Assembly: GCF_035946055.1 (NCBI RefSeq)
Contig: NZ_CP108364.1
Span: 7,316,001 to 7,380,000 of the forward strand
Length of the DNA: 64,000 nt
DNA from: Streptomyces sp. NBC_01341
GTDB lineage: Bacteria; Actinomycetota; Actinomycetes; Streptomycetales; Streptomycetaceae
Reading direction: 5' to 3'
Below are positions 23,823 to 33,398 of this stretch, in pieces. The translations under genes were made by a program, and so were the position numbers. Each line of letters begins with the position of its first letter. Within the stretch, counting starts at the first letter, position 1. The notes below the pieces were generated by a model that saw nothing but the letters and a program-made list of their open reading frames with translations, ran no database searches and was not told the origin of the DNA.

Positions 23823-26384
23823 TCAGGTCCTGACCGTCAGGTACTGCCAGCCGCCCCACGTGCTCACGTTGGTGGTGTCCTTCGAGCTGTGGACGTACTC
23901 CGAGCGCACCCGGAATTTCTGGTTGACCGCGTGGGAGAGGCTCAGCTGCGCCGCCACGGCGCTCTTGGAGTCGAGCGTGAAGCAGCCCGAGGTGCTGAGC
24001 GTGTGCCAGGCACTGCTGTAGTACTGCTGGACCTGGAAGTGCACGCACTGGCGGGACTTATTCGGCGACACGGTCGTGGTCACCGTCGGCTGCACCGTGT
24101 GGTGGTATACGCGGTAGGTGGTGCCGCTGTACGTGGTGGTCGTGTAGTAGCCGCTCAGGGCCTGCGCGACCTTCACCTGGTCGCTCACGGCGCGGGTGGC
24201 CGAGGCCGGGGCGTAGCGGTAGTCGCCCGCGTAGGACGCGGTGAACGTCGTGTTATTGGCGAGCTTGTACGTAGCCGTCAGGTTGCCCTTGCTGTCCACG
24301 GTGCCCGTCTTGACCAGCGTCTTCTTGCCGCCGGCGGGCGTGGCGTAGAGCGAGGCCGTACGGCCGTTGTACGTGGTGCCCAGGTGGGCGGTGACGGTGG
24401 CCGTCGCGCCGTACGCGTAGGTTGAGGCGTTGGCGGCCACGGACAGGCTCGTCGTGGCGCGCGAGACCTGGACGATCGCGGAGGCGCTGGCCGCTCGGTG
24501 GTTGGTGTCGGCCGCGTAGCTGACCGTGTAGGTGTTGGCGCCGCCGGTGGAGGGGGTGTCCTTGACGATGATCGTGCCGTCGGCGGCCACGGGGGCCGTC
24601 CACGTCACGGGCGTCGTGGTGTGCGCCGCGTCCGTGCGGGTCACGGTGACCGTCTCGCCGCTGTCGTACGGGCCGTCGCCCAGCACGGCGCCGAAGCTCA
24701 GCGCGGCGCCGCGCGTGGCGGTCGTGGGGGCCTTCAGCGTGAGGGCCGGGGCGTAGGGAGCGATGGTGGTGCTCACGTCGTTCGAGCCCGGCTGGTGCGT
24801 GATGTCACCCCCGAACGACAGGCGGTAGGTGAACCATCCGGCTGTCCCCGGGTCGTCGGTGACCGTGAACCGGCCGGTGGCCGGGTCGACCGGGGCCGCG
24901 GGGAGCTGCGTCGACTCGTGGGTGTCCTCGTTCGTCCGGGTCACCTGGACGGTGTCGCCCTGTGCGAAGGGGCCGCGGCTCAGGTCGGTCATGACCGTGC
25001 CGGTGAAGGCCACCTTGTGCGGCGCCGCCGAGCTGAACTCCGGGTACGGGATGGAGGTTCCGAGCCTGGACACCCCCACCGTTAGCGAGGTGGTCGCGGG
25101 CCGGTGCGTCGCGTCGCCGGCGTAGGTCACCTCGTAGGTGTATGTGCCCTCGTCCTGGCGGGTGTCGGTGATGCTGAACGAGCCGTCCGCGCATACCGTG
25201 GCGTCGGGCAGATCGGTGCCGTCGCGGGTGACCTTCAGCGTGGCGCCGGCCGGCACGAAGCCGCGGCCGCCCACCGTTCCGTTCAGCGTGAAGTGCTGGG
25301 TGGCGATCGCATACGGCGACGGGGCGTTCAGGGAGAGCTGGGTGTCCGTGAGCTTGGCGTCGCCGAGGACGTCGAGGGTGTAGGACCCGTTGTCCTGGGT
25401 GACGGCGTAGAGCGTGCGGCCGTCGGCGCCCCAGGCGAGGCCGTCGGGGGCGACAGTGCCGGCCGGGAAGGCGAAGTGGTTCTCGGCGATCTGGTCGGCC
25501 GCGTAGACGTAGGCGCCCGCGCCCGAGCCCGCGGTGCTGCCGAGGGCGATCGTGCCGTCGGAGTCGACCGCGACGGAGTCCGGGGAGGAGCTGACCCCGC
25601 CGGTGTAGTACCCGTAGGGCTTGGCGGCGCTGAGGTCCGCCGTGCTGTACACGTACACGGAGGTCGACTGCGGAACGAGCAGTTTCGTGCCGTCCGTGGT
25701 GACCTGGACGGGGCCCGTCGCGGCGCCGCCGAGGCCCATGTCGACCTTGAGGGCGGCGGTCCCGGAGGAGACGTCGTAGGTGGCGACGTGGGTGACGGAG
25801 GACTGGGCGTCCTGCACCGCGAGTACCCCGCCGCCTGTGCTGAGAAGGGGGGCGGCCGACCAGTGCGGAATGACGGGCTGCGGGGTCGGCGCGGGGTCGG
25901 CGGCGGAGGGGTCCACCGAGCCGACGGTGCCCTTGCCGTCGTCGGCCGTGTAGCTGTACCAGACCTTGCCGCCAGCCACGGCGACGGAGACTGGGGTGCT
26001 GGCGGTGCCGGTGCCGACGCGGCCGGTCTCGGTGAGCGTCGCCGTGTCGATGGCGGCGATCGCGTCGCCGTCGGTCAGGGCCGCGTACAGCGTCCTGCCG
26101 TCGACGGACAGCGCGAGGCCGTCAGCGCCCTGCTCGCCGTCGATGGTGGTGACGGGTTTGCCGGACAGGTCGGTCACCACGATGCCGGTTGTGCCGGCGC
26201 CCTGGCTGAAGAAGAGGTGCTGGTGAGCGCCGTCGACCACCATGTGGGCGTAGTGCGACAGCGGCAGCGCGGCCGTGTTGTCGGCGTCGGCCCAAGCGAC
26301 AGGACCGGTGAGGCCGACGGTAGCGGTGGTCAGACCCGCGACGACGGATATCGCCGCCGCGAGCGAGACCTGCTTGAGGCGCAT
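23823..26384 (-). CDS. Secreted beta-propeller protein with Ig-like repeats
   Basis: 853 residues from ATG 26384, with AGGAG upstream. A classic signal peptide (MRLKQVSLAAAISVVAGL) ends in AWA-DADN near residue 33. Residues about 40-345 form a YVTN/YncE-like propeller with repeated DGRTLYA and DGLAW motifs. Residues about 350-720 contain at least four Ig-like units marked by repeated TYTxxYAxDxxHRxA and GxxxxVTRT patterns. The C-terminal 130 residues are Ser/Thr/Tyr-rich with two cysteines (SRQCVHF, STSGCF) likely forming a disulfide. No LPxTG or membrane anchor is visible, so it is probably released or loosely wall-associated. A role in adhesion or ligand binding is inference. It is monocistronic with a strong terminator. 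Confidence 0.8.
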   Translation of the reverse strand: MRLKQVSLAAAISVVAGLTTATVGLTGPVAWADADNTAALPLSHYAHMVVDGAHQHLFFSQGAGTTGIVVTDLSGKPVTTIDGEQGADGLALSVDGRTLYAALTDGDAIAAIDTATLTETGRVGTGTASTPVSVAVAGGKVWYSYTADDGKGTVGSVDPSAADPAPTPQPVIPHWSAAPLLSTGGGVLAVQDAQSSVTHVATYDVSSGTAALKVDMGLGGAATGPVQVTTDGTKLLVPQSTSVYVYSTADLSAAKPYGYYTGGVSSSPDSVAVDSDGTIALGSTAGSGAGAYVYAADQIAENHFAFPAGTVAPDGLAWGADGRTLYAVTQDNGSYTLDVLGDAKLTDTQLSLNAPSPYAIATQHFTLNGTVGGRGFVPAGATLKVTRDGTDLPDATVCADGSFSITDTRQDEGTYTYEVTYAGDATHRPATTSLTVGVSRLGTSIPYPEFSSAAPHKVAFTGTVMTDLSRGPFAQGDTVQVTRTNEDTHESTQLPAAPVDPATGRFTVTDDPGTAGWFTYRLSFGGDITHQPGSNDVSTTIAPYAPALTLKAPTTATRGAALSFGAVLGDGPYDSGETVTVTRTDAAHTTTPVTWTAPVAADGTIIVKDTPSTGGANTYTVSYAADTNHRAASASAIVQVSRATTSLSVAANASTYAYGATATVTAHLGTTYNGRTASLYATPAGGKKTLVKTGTVDSKGNLTATYKLANNTTFTASYAGDYRYAPASATRAVSDQVKVAQALSGYYTTTTYSGTTYRVYHHTVQPTVTTTVSPNKSRQCVHFQVQQYYSSAWHTLSTSGCFTLDSKSAVAAQLSLSHAVNQKFRVRSEYVHSSKDTTNVSTWGGWQYLTVRT

Positions 26385-26978
26385 GGTGCTCCTGGAGAGA
26401 GTGTGGACAGGCAGCGCACGACCACGCCTGTCGCTGACAGGACGGCCGACGGGTGGGTGCCGGACACACGTGAGACCGCTGACCTCTCCTTTTGGTTGTA
26501 CTGCTGCGTCGTGAGGTTCGGGGCTGCGTCGTCAGGCTCGGGGCAGACCGCGGTCGGATGCCAACTGCGGGGCAACTCACCGATTTGATCGTCCCTCGGT
26601 GAAGTTGGAGAGCCCATGTTGAAGACCTACCCGCTCACCACGTAGGACACCGTCGTAAGAAGTCGACACATGGGCCAACGGTGCTTGACCAGCGAAAAGC
26701 GGACGACACCCTGACATCAACGCCTGACATCAACAGCCACGCACACCGGCACACAGCGGTGGACCGACACCGGTCCACGACCGTGGATCGTCGGCGCTGA
26801 ATGGCTGGTCGGCACCTTACGGTCCGGGGTGAAACGCGCCTACGGACCAGAGGGTTGCAGTTTCGAATCCGATCTGCTCAGCACCCTCCGTTGTCCTGGT
26901 CTTTGTCCAGTGCACTGACGGCCTCCACCGTTCACCACCGTGCGCGCACCCCGTCCGACCTGCCCGGTGAACCCCCAC
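26385..26978. other. Upstream region of the secreted-protein gene
   Basis: About 590 bp with no supported gene. The part next to 26384 should hold the promoter of the secreted gene. I could not fix -35/-10 boxes. The distal part borders the IS30 remnant. Confidence 0.4.
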
Positions 26979-27189
26979 GAACGCTCGGGCGACGTCCCGG
27001 AGGTTGCGGGCGGTGTGCACGGACAAGTCGGTGCCCTTGGGGAAGTACTGCCGGAGCAGGCCGTTGGTGTTCTCGTTCGTGCTCCGCTGCCAGGGCGAGT
27101 GAGGGTCGCAGAAGTAGATTCGGAAGCCGGTGAGGGTCTCGATGTCCTGGTGCAGAGCCAGCTCGCGGCCCTGGTCCCAGGTGAAGTTT
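26979..27189 (-). pseudogene. IS30-family transposase C-terminal fragment
   Basis: Reads NFTWDQGRELALHQDIE, IYFCDPHSPWQRSTNENTNG and LRQYFPKGTDLSVHT, unmistakable IS30 core including the NENTNG Glu region. Upstream it is cut exactly where the IS3 element begins (27190). Downstream the normal TL-W ending is lost. It is a dead remnant. Confidence 0.8.
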
Positions 27190-28459
27190 CCCCGTGATCT
27201 CAGACACGTGATCGTTATGCCGCAAGGGTGTGCTGATGCCGCTGCCTGGCCTCGGCCGGGGTGAGGTAGCCGAAGGTCTTGTGTTTGCGCAGGCAGCGGC
27301 GGTTGTAGAAGGTCGCGATGAAGGAGAAGACCTCGGCGCGGGCGGTGGCCCGGTCGGGCCAGATGCGGGTGCCGATCTCCTCCTTGAGGAGGGCCCAGAA
27401 GCTCTCCACGGCGGCGTTGTCGAAGCATGATCCGGTGCGTCCGCAGCTCTGCCGTAGCCCCAACTCTCTTATGCAATGTCGGAATTGGGTCGATGTGTAT
27501 TCGCTGCCGCGATCGCTGTGAACCACGCAGCCGGACTCCAGACCGCCCCGGCCGTGGGCCATCTCGAGAGCGTCGACGACGAGCTCTGCGCGGTGGTGGT
27601 CGGCCATGGCGTAGCCGACGACCTCGCGGGTGGCCAGGTCCAGCCAGCAGGCGAGGTAGAGCCAGCCCTAGGCGGTGGGCGGGTAGGTGATGTCGCCGAC
27701 CAGCTTGGTCCCGGGGCGTTCGGCATGGAAGTCGCGGCCGATCAGGTCCGGTGCCGGCTTGGCCTTCGCGTCCGGCCGGGTCAGCGAATGCCTCTTGCGC
27801 CGGGTGACGCCGCGGATGTCGCGCTCGCGCATCACGCGGGCGACGCGCTTGCGGTTCACCCGTCGGCCCAGGCGGCGCAGTTCGGCGTGGATGCGGGGGA
27901 CGCCGTAGGTGTGCCGGGAAGCGATGTGCAGCACGGTGATCTCGTGTGCGAGCGCGTCGTCGGCGGCCTGCCTGGCACGGCGGGCGGCCTCGCCCTCGCG
28001 CCACGCGTAGTAGGAAGAGCGGACGACCTTCAGTACTCGGCACAGCAGGACGATCGGGTACGTCGCCTTCTCCGTGTGGATCAACCGGTACAGCTCGCTC
28101 ACCGGTCGTTGTCCTTCACGAAGAAGACTGTCGCTTTTTTCAGGATTTCGATCGTCTGCTGCTGTTCGGCGGACCTCCTTGCGCAGCCGCTTCAACTCTT
28201 CGCGCTCGGCGCTGGTCAGCTCCCCGGGGGCGCCCTCTCCCCGGTCTGCCTTGGCCTTGCGGTACCAGCCGCGCAGGGACTCGGAGCTGATGCCGAGCTC
28301 CCGGGCGACGGCGGTGACTGTCTTGCCCGAGGAGTCGACGAGCGCGATCGCGTCTCGCTTGAACTCCTCGGTGTACCGCTTCGTCTACTTGCTTCCCACC
28401 TGGTGCTACTTCCTCTGGAACCTCAAGATCCCAGTCTCCAGGTGTCCACGATCAAGGGG
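27190..28459 (-). mobile_element. IS3-family element (degenerate)
   Basis: Imperfect terminal repeats (ccccgtgatctcagacac at 27190; the complement of gtgtccacgatcaagggg at 28442-28459) enclose overlapping orfA and orfB on the minus strand. Length of 1270 bp is normal. It lies between an IS30 fragment and an ectC fragment, so its insertion coincided with, or was followed by, deletion. Confidence 0.7.
27215..28402 (-). pseudogene. IS3 transposase orfA/orfB with two nonsense codons and a frameshift
   Basis: orfA would begin near 28402 and read KRYTEEFKRDAIALVDSSG and ISSESLRGWYRK, but codon 5 is TAG where Tyr is usual. An extra C near 28165 moves the frame before the EILKK leucine-zipper end. 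orfB carries the HTH_21 region (YGVPRIHAELRRLGRRVN) and the rve core. Amber TAG at 27668-27670 replaces an expected Gln before GWLYLACWLDLATREVVGY. The rest (VVHSDRGSEYTS, NAAVESFWALLKEE) is intact to 27215. All catalytic residues are present across the breaks. The element cannot move by itself. Confidence 0.75.
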
Positions 28460-28626
28460 AAGCTTCACCCGGCACCATGTACCTCCTCGACGGATGCGAG
28501 AAGCACACCCTGCGCCCCAAGGTCGACTCACGCTTCGTCTGCGTCTTCAACCCGCCCGTCACCGGACGTGAAGACCACGACACCAACGGCGTCTACCCGC
28601 TGCTCACCGAGGAGGCCACCGCATGA
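28460..28626 (+). pseudogene. ectC: Ectoine synthase, C-terminal fragment
   Basis: From 28468 the frame encodes PGTMYLLDGCEKHTL and VCVFNPPVTGREDHD, ending NGVYPLLTEEATA. This is the last roughly 50 residues of the cupin enzyme EctC, which closes N-gamma-acetyl-diaminobutyrate to ectoine. The N-terminal 80 residues are replaced by the IS3 element ending at 28459. The stop overlaps the ectA start (ATGA), proving an original ectC-ectA operon order. Metal-binding residues of the N-terminal part are gone. Confidence 0.8.
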
Positions 28627-29156
28627 CCACCCTCACCACCAGCACCGCCACGCGGGGCACGCCAACACGCCCGCAGTACCGCACCCCGCACATCGAAGAC
28701 GCCTACACCCTGTGGCAGATGGTCGACCAGACCGACGCTCTTGACAACAACAGCCCCTATTACTACGCCCTGTGGTGCCGGGACTTCGCCGCCACGTCCC
28801 TAGTGGCCACCGTCGAGGACGAGGTCGTCGGTTTCCTAACCGGATACTTCCGCCCTGACGAACCCGACACCTACCTGGTGTGGCAGGAAGCTGCCAAGCC
28901 ACGCCACGGCATCCCGATGCTCGGGGTGCAGATCTTTGAACGCGCCGCCGACCGCGCCGTCGAACAAGGCGCTCGCTTCATCGAGGCCACCGTCTCCGCC
29001 GACAACAAGGCCATCATCATGGTCCTGAAGAAGATCGCCAAGTGGTACTCGGCCGAGGTGAACACTCGAATCCTCTTCTCGAGCGACCTCTTCCCCGGCG
29101 GGCACCACGACGAAGTGCTCTACCGAATTGGCCCACTCGCTCCCCGAGCCACCTAA
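28623..29156 (+). CDS. ectA: Diaminobutyrate acetyltransferase (ectoine pathway)
   Basis: 177 residues, GNAT fold. Key segments are PHIEDAYTLWQMVDQTDALD, NNSPYYYALWCRDFA, VVGFLTGYFRPDEPDTYLVW and ATVSADNKAIIMVLKKIAK, and a YRIGPL ending, all characteristic of EctA. The enzyme acetylates L-2,4-diaminobutyrate with acetyl-CoA. The acetyl-CoA loop that is usually Q/RGxGxA is altered here (GIPMLGVQIFERAADRAV), so activity is uncertain. In most actinobacteria the order is ectA-ectB-ectC; here ectA follows ectC. No ectB is in the window. The gene has lost its upstream promoter to IS3. Confidence 0.8.
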   Translation: MTTLTTSTATRGTPTRPQYRTPHIEDAYTLWQMVDQTDALDNNSPYYYALWCRDFAATSLVATVEDEVVGFLTGYFRPDEPDTYLVWQEAAKPRHGIPMLGVQIFERAADRAVEQGARFIEATVSADNKAIIMVLKKIAKWYSAEVNTRILFSSDLFPGGHHDEVLYRIGPLAPRAT

Positions 29157-29199
29157 CGCAACACGTTGCCGCCTGAGGACAGCACCGCGCGTGTACCGC

Positions 29200-30186
29200 T
29201 CACTTCGTTCCCCGGAACGTGTTGCGGTACGCGCGTGGTGACACACCCAGCACTTCACGGAAGTGCTGGCGCATCGCAGTCCCTGTGCCGAAGCCGGCCC
29301 GTGCGGCGATCCTGTCCACCGGCTCGTCGGTCCGCTCCAGCAGTTGCCGCGCGAGCTGCAGCCGCTGGCCGGCCAGCCAGCGCATCGGTGTCGTCCCGGT
29401 TTCGTGGATGAACCGCCGGCTCAACGTCCGCACACTGGTCGACGTCTCACGGGCCAAGTCCTCCAAAGACAGCGGGTCGCCAAGGTGACCCAGTGCGTAG
29501 TCGCGTGCGGCGGAGGTCGAGCTGCCACCTGGCTCCGAGACCGGCTGCTCGATGTACTGCGCCTGCCCGCCCTCCCGGTGCGGGGGTACGACAGTGCGCC
29601 GGGCGACCGTGTTCGCCACGTCTGCCCCGTGGTCGCTCCGGATCATGTGCAGGCACAGGTCGATGCCGGCGGCGACCCCCGCTGAGGTCAGCACGCCCCG
29701 GTCGTCCGTGTAGAGGACATCCGGGTCGATGTCGACCTCCGGGTACAGGCTTCGCAGCTCGTCGCACGACTTCCAGTGCGTCGTCGCCCGTCGCCCCGCG
29801 AGCAACCCCGCCGCCGCGAGCACGAACGACCCGGTGCAGATCGAGGCCACCCGCGCGTCGGCCGGGACCCGCTCCAGTGCCCGACGCACCGGCTCCGCCA
29901 GCCGTCCGCGTTCCTGAGGGCCGTAGTCCTCGATGGCGGCTGGAACGAGCACCGTATCGGCGCTCTCCAGAACCTCAGGCCCGTGTTCCACGTTCACCGT
30001 GAAGTCCGCGTCCGTGGTCAGTTCGCCCGGTTCCGGCGCACACGTCACCACCGAGTACAACGGCCGGTCGTGGTCGCCGACCGCCGTGCCGAACAGCCGA
30101 TGGACGATACCCAGCTCCATCGGCAGCAGACCCGGGCGGACCAGCGTGACCACCCGGTGCACCGGTTCCTCGTTCACAGCACCCAT
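29200..30186 (-). CDS. GlxA-type transcription factor (DJ-1/PfpI + AraC)
   Basis: 328 residues from ATG 30186. Residues 10-190 are a DJ-1/PfpI-like sensor domain with the nucleophile-elbow ASICTGSFVLAAAG (Cys117) and an HWKSCDEL segment. Residues about 230-325 form an AraC-type double HTH: SLEDLARETSTSVRTLSRRF and VDRIAARAGFGTGTAMRQHF, ending SPRAYRNTF. Such regulators act on small-molecule or stress cues. It is divergent from the MFS gene, with starts 72 bp apart, so it most likely controls that exporter. Confidence 0.85.
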   Translation of the reverse strand: MGAVNEEPVHRVVTLVRPGLLPMELGIVHRLFGTAVGDHDRPLYSVVTCAPEPGELTTDADFTVNVEHGPEVLESADTVLVPAAIEDYGPQERGRLAEPVRRALERVPADARVASICTGSFVLAAAGLLAGRRATTHWKSCDELRSLYPEVDIDPDVLYTDDRGVLTSAGVAAGIDLCLHMIRSDHGADVANTVARRTVVPPHREGGQAQYIEQPVSEPGGSSTSAARDYALGHLGDPLSLEDLARETSTSVRTLSRRFIHETGTTPMRWLAGQRLQLARQLLERTDEPVDRIAARAGFGTGTAMRQHFREVLGVSPRAYRNTFRGTK

Positions 30187-30258
30187 GGCCAGATCGTTTC
30201 ACTACATGTCCAGCTGGCCAGTGGTTCGAGGGGCACCACCACACGAAGGATGGACCAC

Positions 30259-31677
30259 ATGGAAGAAGACACCGGACAACCTCGAACCCAGCAGGAGCAC
30301 ACCAGCCGTCCGGAGCCGAACCCGTATACGCAGCAAGGCTCCGAACGATCCGGAGAACGACCAGCACGCCCGGACAAGAGCCGCCACACCGATCAACGAG
30401 CACGGTGGGTCGCCGCGGTCGCCGCACTTGCCATCGTGGTCGCCGGATCCTTCTCCACGATGCCCGGCATCCTCCTCGGCCCCCTCCAAGACGAATTCCA
30501 ATGGTCACGCGGCACCATCGGCCTCACCTCCTCGGTGAACATGGTCCTGTACGGGCTCACCGCACCCTTCGCTGCCGCCCTCATGGACCGGTTCGGCATC
30601 CGCCGTGTCGTCGTCGTCGCCCTGACTACCGTCGCGGCAGGCTCACTGCTGACCACGCTGATGAGCGCCTCCTGGCAGTTCATCCTCTTCTGGGGTTTCC
30701 TCATCGGCCTCGGCACCGGCTCCATGGCCATGGCCTTCGGCGCCACCGTCACCAACCGCTGGTTCACCACCCGGCGCGGCCTGGTCACCGGCATCCTCTC
30801 CTCCGGCAGCGTCTTCGGCCAGATGGTTTTCCTGCCCGCACTGGCCTGGACTATCGACCACTACGACTGGCGCCCCGCCCTGGTCACCCTCGCGCTCGCC
30901 GCTCTGGCCATCGCCCCGATCGTCTGGCTGATCCTGCGAGACCACCCTGCCGACATCGGCCAACGCCCCTACGGCAGCACCGAGTATGTCCCCAAGCCCG
31001 CACCCGTCACCGGGGTAGCCCGCCGCACCCTCACTGTCCTGCGGAACTCCGCACGCACCGCCCCCTTCTGGCTGCTCGCAGCCGCCTTCGCGATCTGCGG
31101 CGCCACCACCAACGGCATCATGTGGACCCACTTCACCCCGGCCGCCCACGACCACGGCATGGCTGTCACCACCGCGTCGACCCTGCTCGCACTCATCGGC
31201 ATCTTCAACGTCGCCGGCACCATCGCCTCCGGCTGGCTCACCGACCGCATGGACGCCCGCCGCCTGCTCGCCGTCTACTTCGCCCTGCGCGGAGTCCTAC
31301 TTATCCTGCTCCCCCTGACGATGGCAGCCACAGTCAGCCCGGCCATAATGGTCTTCGTGGTCGCCTTCGGCCTCCTCGACCTCGCCACGGTCCCACCCGT
31401 CATCGCCCTGTGCCGCGAGTTCTACGGCGAGGACAGCGCCATCGTCTTCGGCTGGGTCAACGCTTCCCACCAGATCGGCGCCGCGCTCGCAGCCTTCCTA
31501 GGCGGCGTAGCCCGTGACACCTTCGGCAGCTACGACCTCGTCTGGGTACTCCTCGGCGCCGCCTGCGCCGCAGCCGCACTGCTCTCCCTTGTCATCCGTC
31601 GCGCCCCCTCCACATACGCTACAACCTCGGTGCCCTTCTACCGCGAGACGGCATCATCGAGGCAGACCACAACGTGA
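30259..31677 (+). CDS. MFS transporter, monocarboxylate/OFA type
   Basis: 472 residues from ATG 30259, which has AAGGA 8 bases upstream; ATG 30250 lies within that site. A hydrophilic N-terminal tail of about 50 residues is followed by 12 predicted helices in two halves. The MFS signature is in loop 2-3 (ALMDRFGIRRVVVVAL) and again in the second half (SGWLTDRMDARRLLAVYF). FGATVTNRWFTTRRGL is the OFA-type motif. The substrate is probably an organic anion or drug (inference). Its neighbour is the divergent GlxA-type regulator. Confidence 0.82.
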   Translation: MEEDTGQPRTQQEHTSRPEPNPYTQQGSERSGERPARPDKSRHTDQRARWVAAVAALAIVVAGSFSTMPGILLGPLQDEFQWSRGTIGLTSSVNMVLYGLTAPFAAALMDRFGIRRVVVVALTTVAAGSLLTTLMSASWQFILFWGFLIGLGTGSMAMAFGATVTNRWFTTRRGLVTGILSSGSVFGQMVFLPALAWTIDHYDWRPALVTLALAALAIAPIVWLILRDHPADIGQRPYGSTEYVPKPAPVTGVARRTLTVLRNSARTAPFWLLAAAFAICGATTNGIMWTHFTPAAHDHGMAVTTASTLLALIGIFNVAGTIASGWLTDRMDARRLLAVYFALRGVLLILLPLTMAATVSPAIMVFVVAFGLLDLATVPPVIALCREFYGEDSAIVFGWVNASHQIGAALAAFLGGVARDTFGSYDLVWVLLGAACAAAALLSLVIRRAPSTYATTSVPFYRETASSRQTTT

Positions 31678-31818
31678 GACCGATATCGTCCGTCGCGTTG
31701 TCCGAAGCACCGGATCGAGCTGCGTCCCGAAGCGGTCCGAAGACACACTTCTCCCCCGCATTCGGGACGTTGGCCGCCCACTGAGCGAAGATCGAGCTCC
31801 CGGCCACCTGGGCGCAGC

Positions 31819-31998
31819 TCACGCCTCCCGCATCAGCCTGCCGGGTCCCTGCACGGCGTGGGCGTGGCCGGTGACTTCGCCGAGCGCCAGGACCAGCCTC
31901 CCCCGGCCGTCCCGCAGTTCACCCGGCGCGTCGAGGAAGTGCGCGGGCACCTCCGACTCGTCCAGCGCCACCATCAGTACGTCGCCCTGCCGGTACAC
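31819..31998 (-). pseudogene. Truncated small Streptomyces protein
   Basis: From GTG 31998 the 59-residue frame contains YRQGDVLMVALDESEVP and GRLVLALGEVTGHAHAV. The same motif pair occurs in a roughly 110-residue actinobacterial family of unknown function. Here it ends LMREA, so the C-terminal half is missing. Confidence 0.4.
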
Positions 31999-32286
31999 AG
32001 ACGTCTCCCCTCCGCCCCGGCACCCCCTGTGCCGGTCACAGATGAAACGCTACGAGAGGGGTCTGACATTGATACTCGTAGCGGGTTCCGGTGGTCGTGG
32101 CTCAGGGTCTGACTGACGTCCTGCTGGGCTGTCCTGCGACTGTTCTGTCCGACTGCCGGGACCCGTTCTCCATGGCTCCGGCCGGGTGGAACGTGACTTG
32201 ATAGGAGCTTGGCCAGAGGCCCCCTCAATGTCCTGTCTGACCCACCCGGCCGGCGTCACCTCGGGCCCGGGAAGGCAGCTGACAGG

Positions 32287-33357
32287 ATGACCGTGACGAT
32301 CGCACCCGCCACCGAACTGGATGCGGTGTTCGGCGGAGTGGACTCCCACGCGGACACGATCCATGTCGCGGTCATCACCGACCGGGGCGGCCACGTCGCC
32401 GACGCCGAGTTCCCCACCACGTCGGCCGGATACGCCGCGGCGGTCGCGTTCCTGAACGCCCACGGCACGGTGACGGCCGTCGGTGTCGAAGGGACCTCCT
32501 CCTACGGCCTGGGGTTCACCCGTGCCGACCCGGTCAGCGGGATACGCGCCCTCCACAACGCCGCACGGTCCGCCGTCAACGCCCGCACCGCCACGTGGAA
32601 CCAGATCGCGCACATCCTCATCACTGCTCCGGATGACATCCGAGTCAAGTACACCGCTCTGCGCGGCAAGACACAGGTCGACGCGATCTCTCGACTCCGT
32701 CCCACGGGCGATGGACCGCGCGTCGCTCTCCTGACGGCTCTGAAGAGCCTCGCCCGCCGAGTTCAGGCCCTCAGTGCGGAACACGACGCTCTCACCACTG
32801 CCCCGGGCGCTGCCGCCACCGAGCACAACCCCGGCCTGCGTGCTGCGTTCGGTGTCGGCCCCGACACCGCGTCCCCGCTGCTGGTGACCGCCGGCGGCAA
32901 CCCTGACCGCCTGCGCACGGAGGCATCCTTCGCGGCCCTCTGCGGCGTTGCACCCGTCCCCGCCTCCAGCGGCAGGACCAACCGCCACCGTCTCTCCCGG
33001 GGCGGCGACCGCGGAGCGAACTCAGCCCTCTACCGCATCGCTCTCGTCCGCGTGTCCAGCGACGCCCGCACCCGTGAATATGTCGCCCGTCAGACCGCCG
33101 CCGGACGCACCAAGAAGGAGATAATCCGCCTGCTCAAGAGGGCGATCGCCCGGGAGATCTTCCGCTACCTCACCACGCCCGTCGCCGTCCCGGACATCGC
33201 CGACCTCCGGCCCGCACGCCAGGCCAAGAACATCACCCGCACCACCGTCGCAGAACACTTCGACGTCTGGCCTGCGGTGATCTCGTGCCTCGAACGCGGC
33301 ACACGCCGCGACGACGCCCTCGCAGATGCCTACCGCGACTGGCTCACCGCCGCTTAA
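32287..33357 (+). CDS. IS110-family transposase with internal deletion
   Basis: 356 residues from ATG 32287. The N-terminal DEDD domain starts normally (GGVDSHADTIHVAVI, VGVEGTSSYGLG). It then jumps to ADPVSGIRALHNAARSAV. The usual stretch between them, which carries the K-x-D-x-x-D acidic motif, is absent, about 50-60 codons removed in frame. The C-terminal Transposase_20 domain is intact (AAFGVGPDTASPLLV, AALCGVAPVPASSGRT) with the conserved Ser region. Lacking two catalytic acids, the enzyme should be inactive. IS110 members use a bridge RNA from the non-coding end, and the flank at 32000-32286 could have held it. Confidence 0.75.
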   Translation: MTVTIAPATELDAVFGGVDSHADTIHVAVITDRGGHVADAEFPTTSAGYAAAVAFLNAHGTVTAVGVEGTSSYGLGFTRADPVSGIRALHNAARSAVNARTATWNQIAHILITAPDDIRVKYTALRGKTQVDAISRLRPTGDGPRVALLTALKSLARRVQALSAEHDALTTAPGAAATEHNPGLRAAFGVGPDTASPLLVTAGGNPDRLRTEASFAALCGVAPVPASSGRTNRHRLSRGGDRGANSALYRIALVRVSSDARTREYVARQTAAGRTKKEIIRLLKRAIAREIFRYLTTPVAVPDIADLRPARQAKNITRTTVAEHFDVWPAVISCLERGTRRDDALADAYRDWLTAA

Positions 33358-33398
33358 CGCAGCCACCCAACAACTCCTCGTCCCGAAGACGCCACATC

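Noticed and set aside
25104..26588. A 494-codon plus-strand open frame opposite the secreted-protein gene
   Set aside because: Gly/Val/Arg-rich shadow of the minus-strand gene with no motif or RBS.
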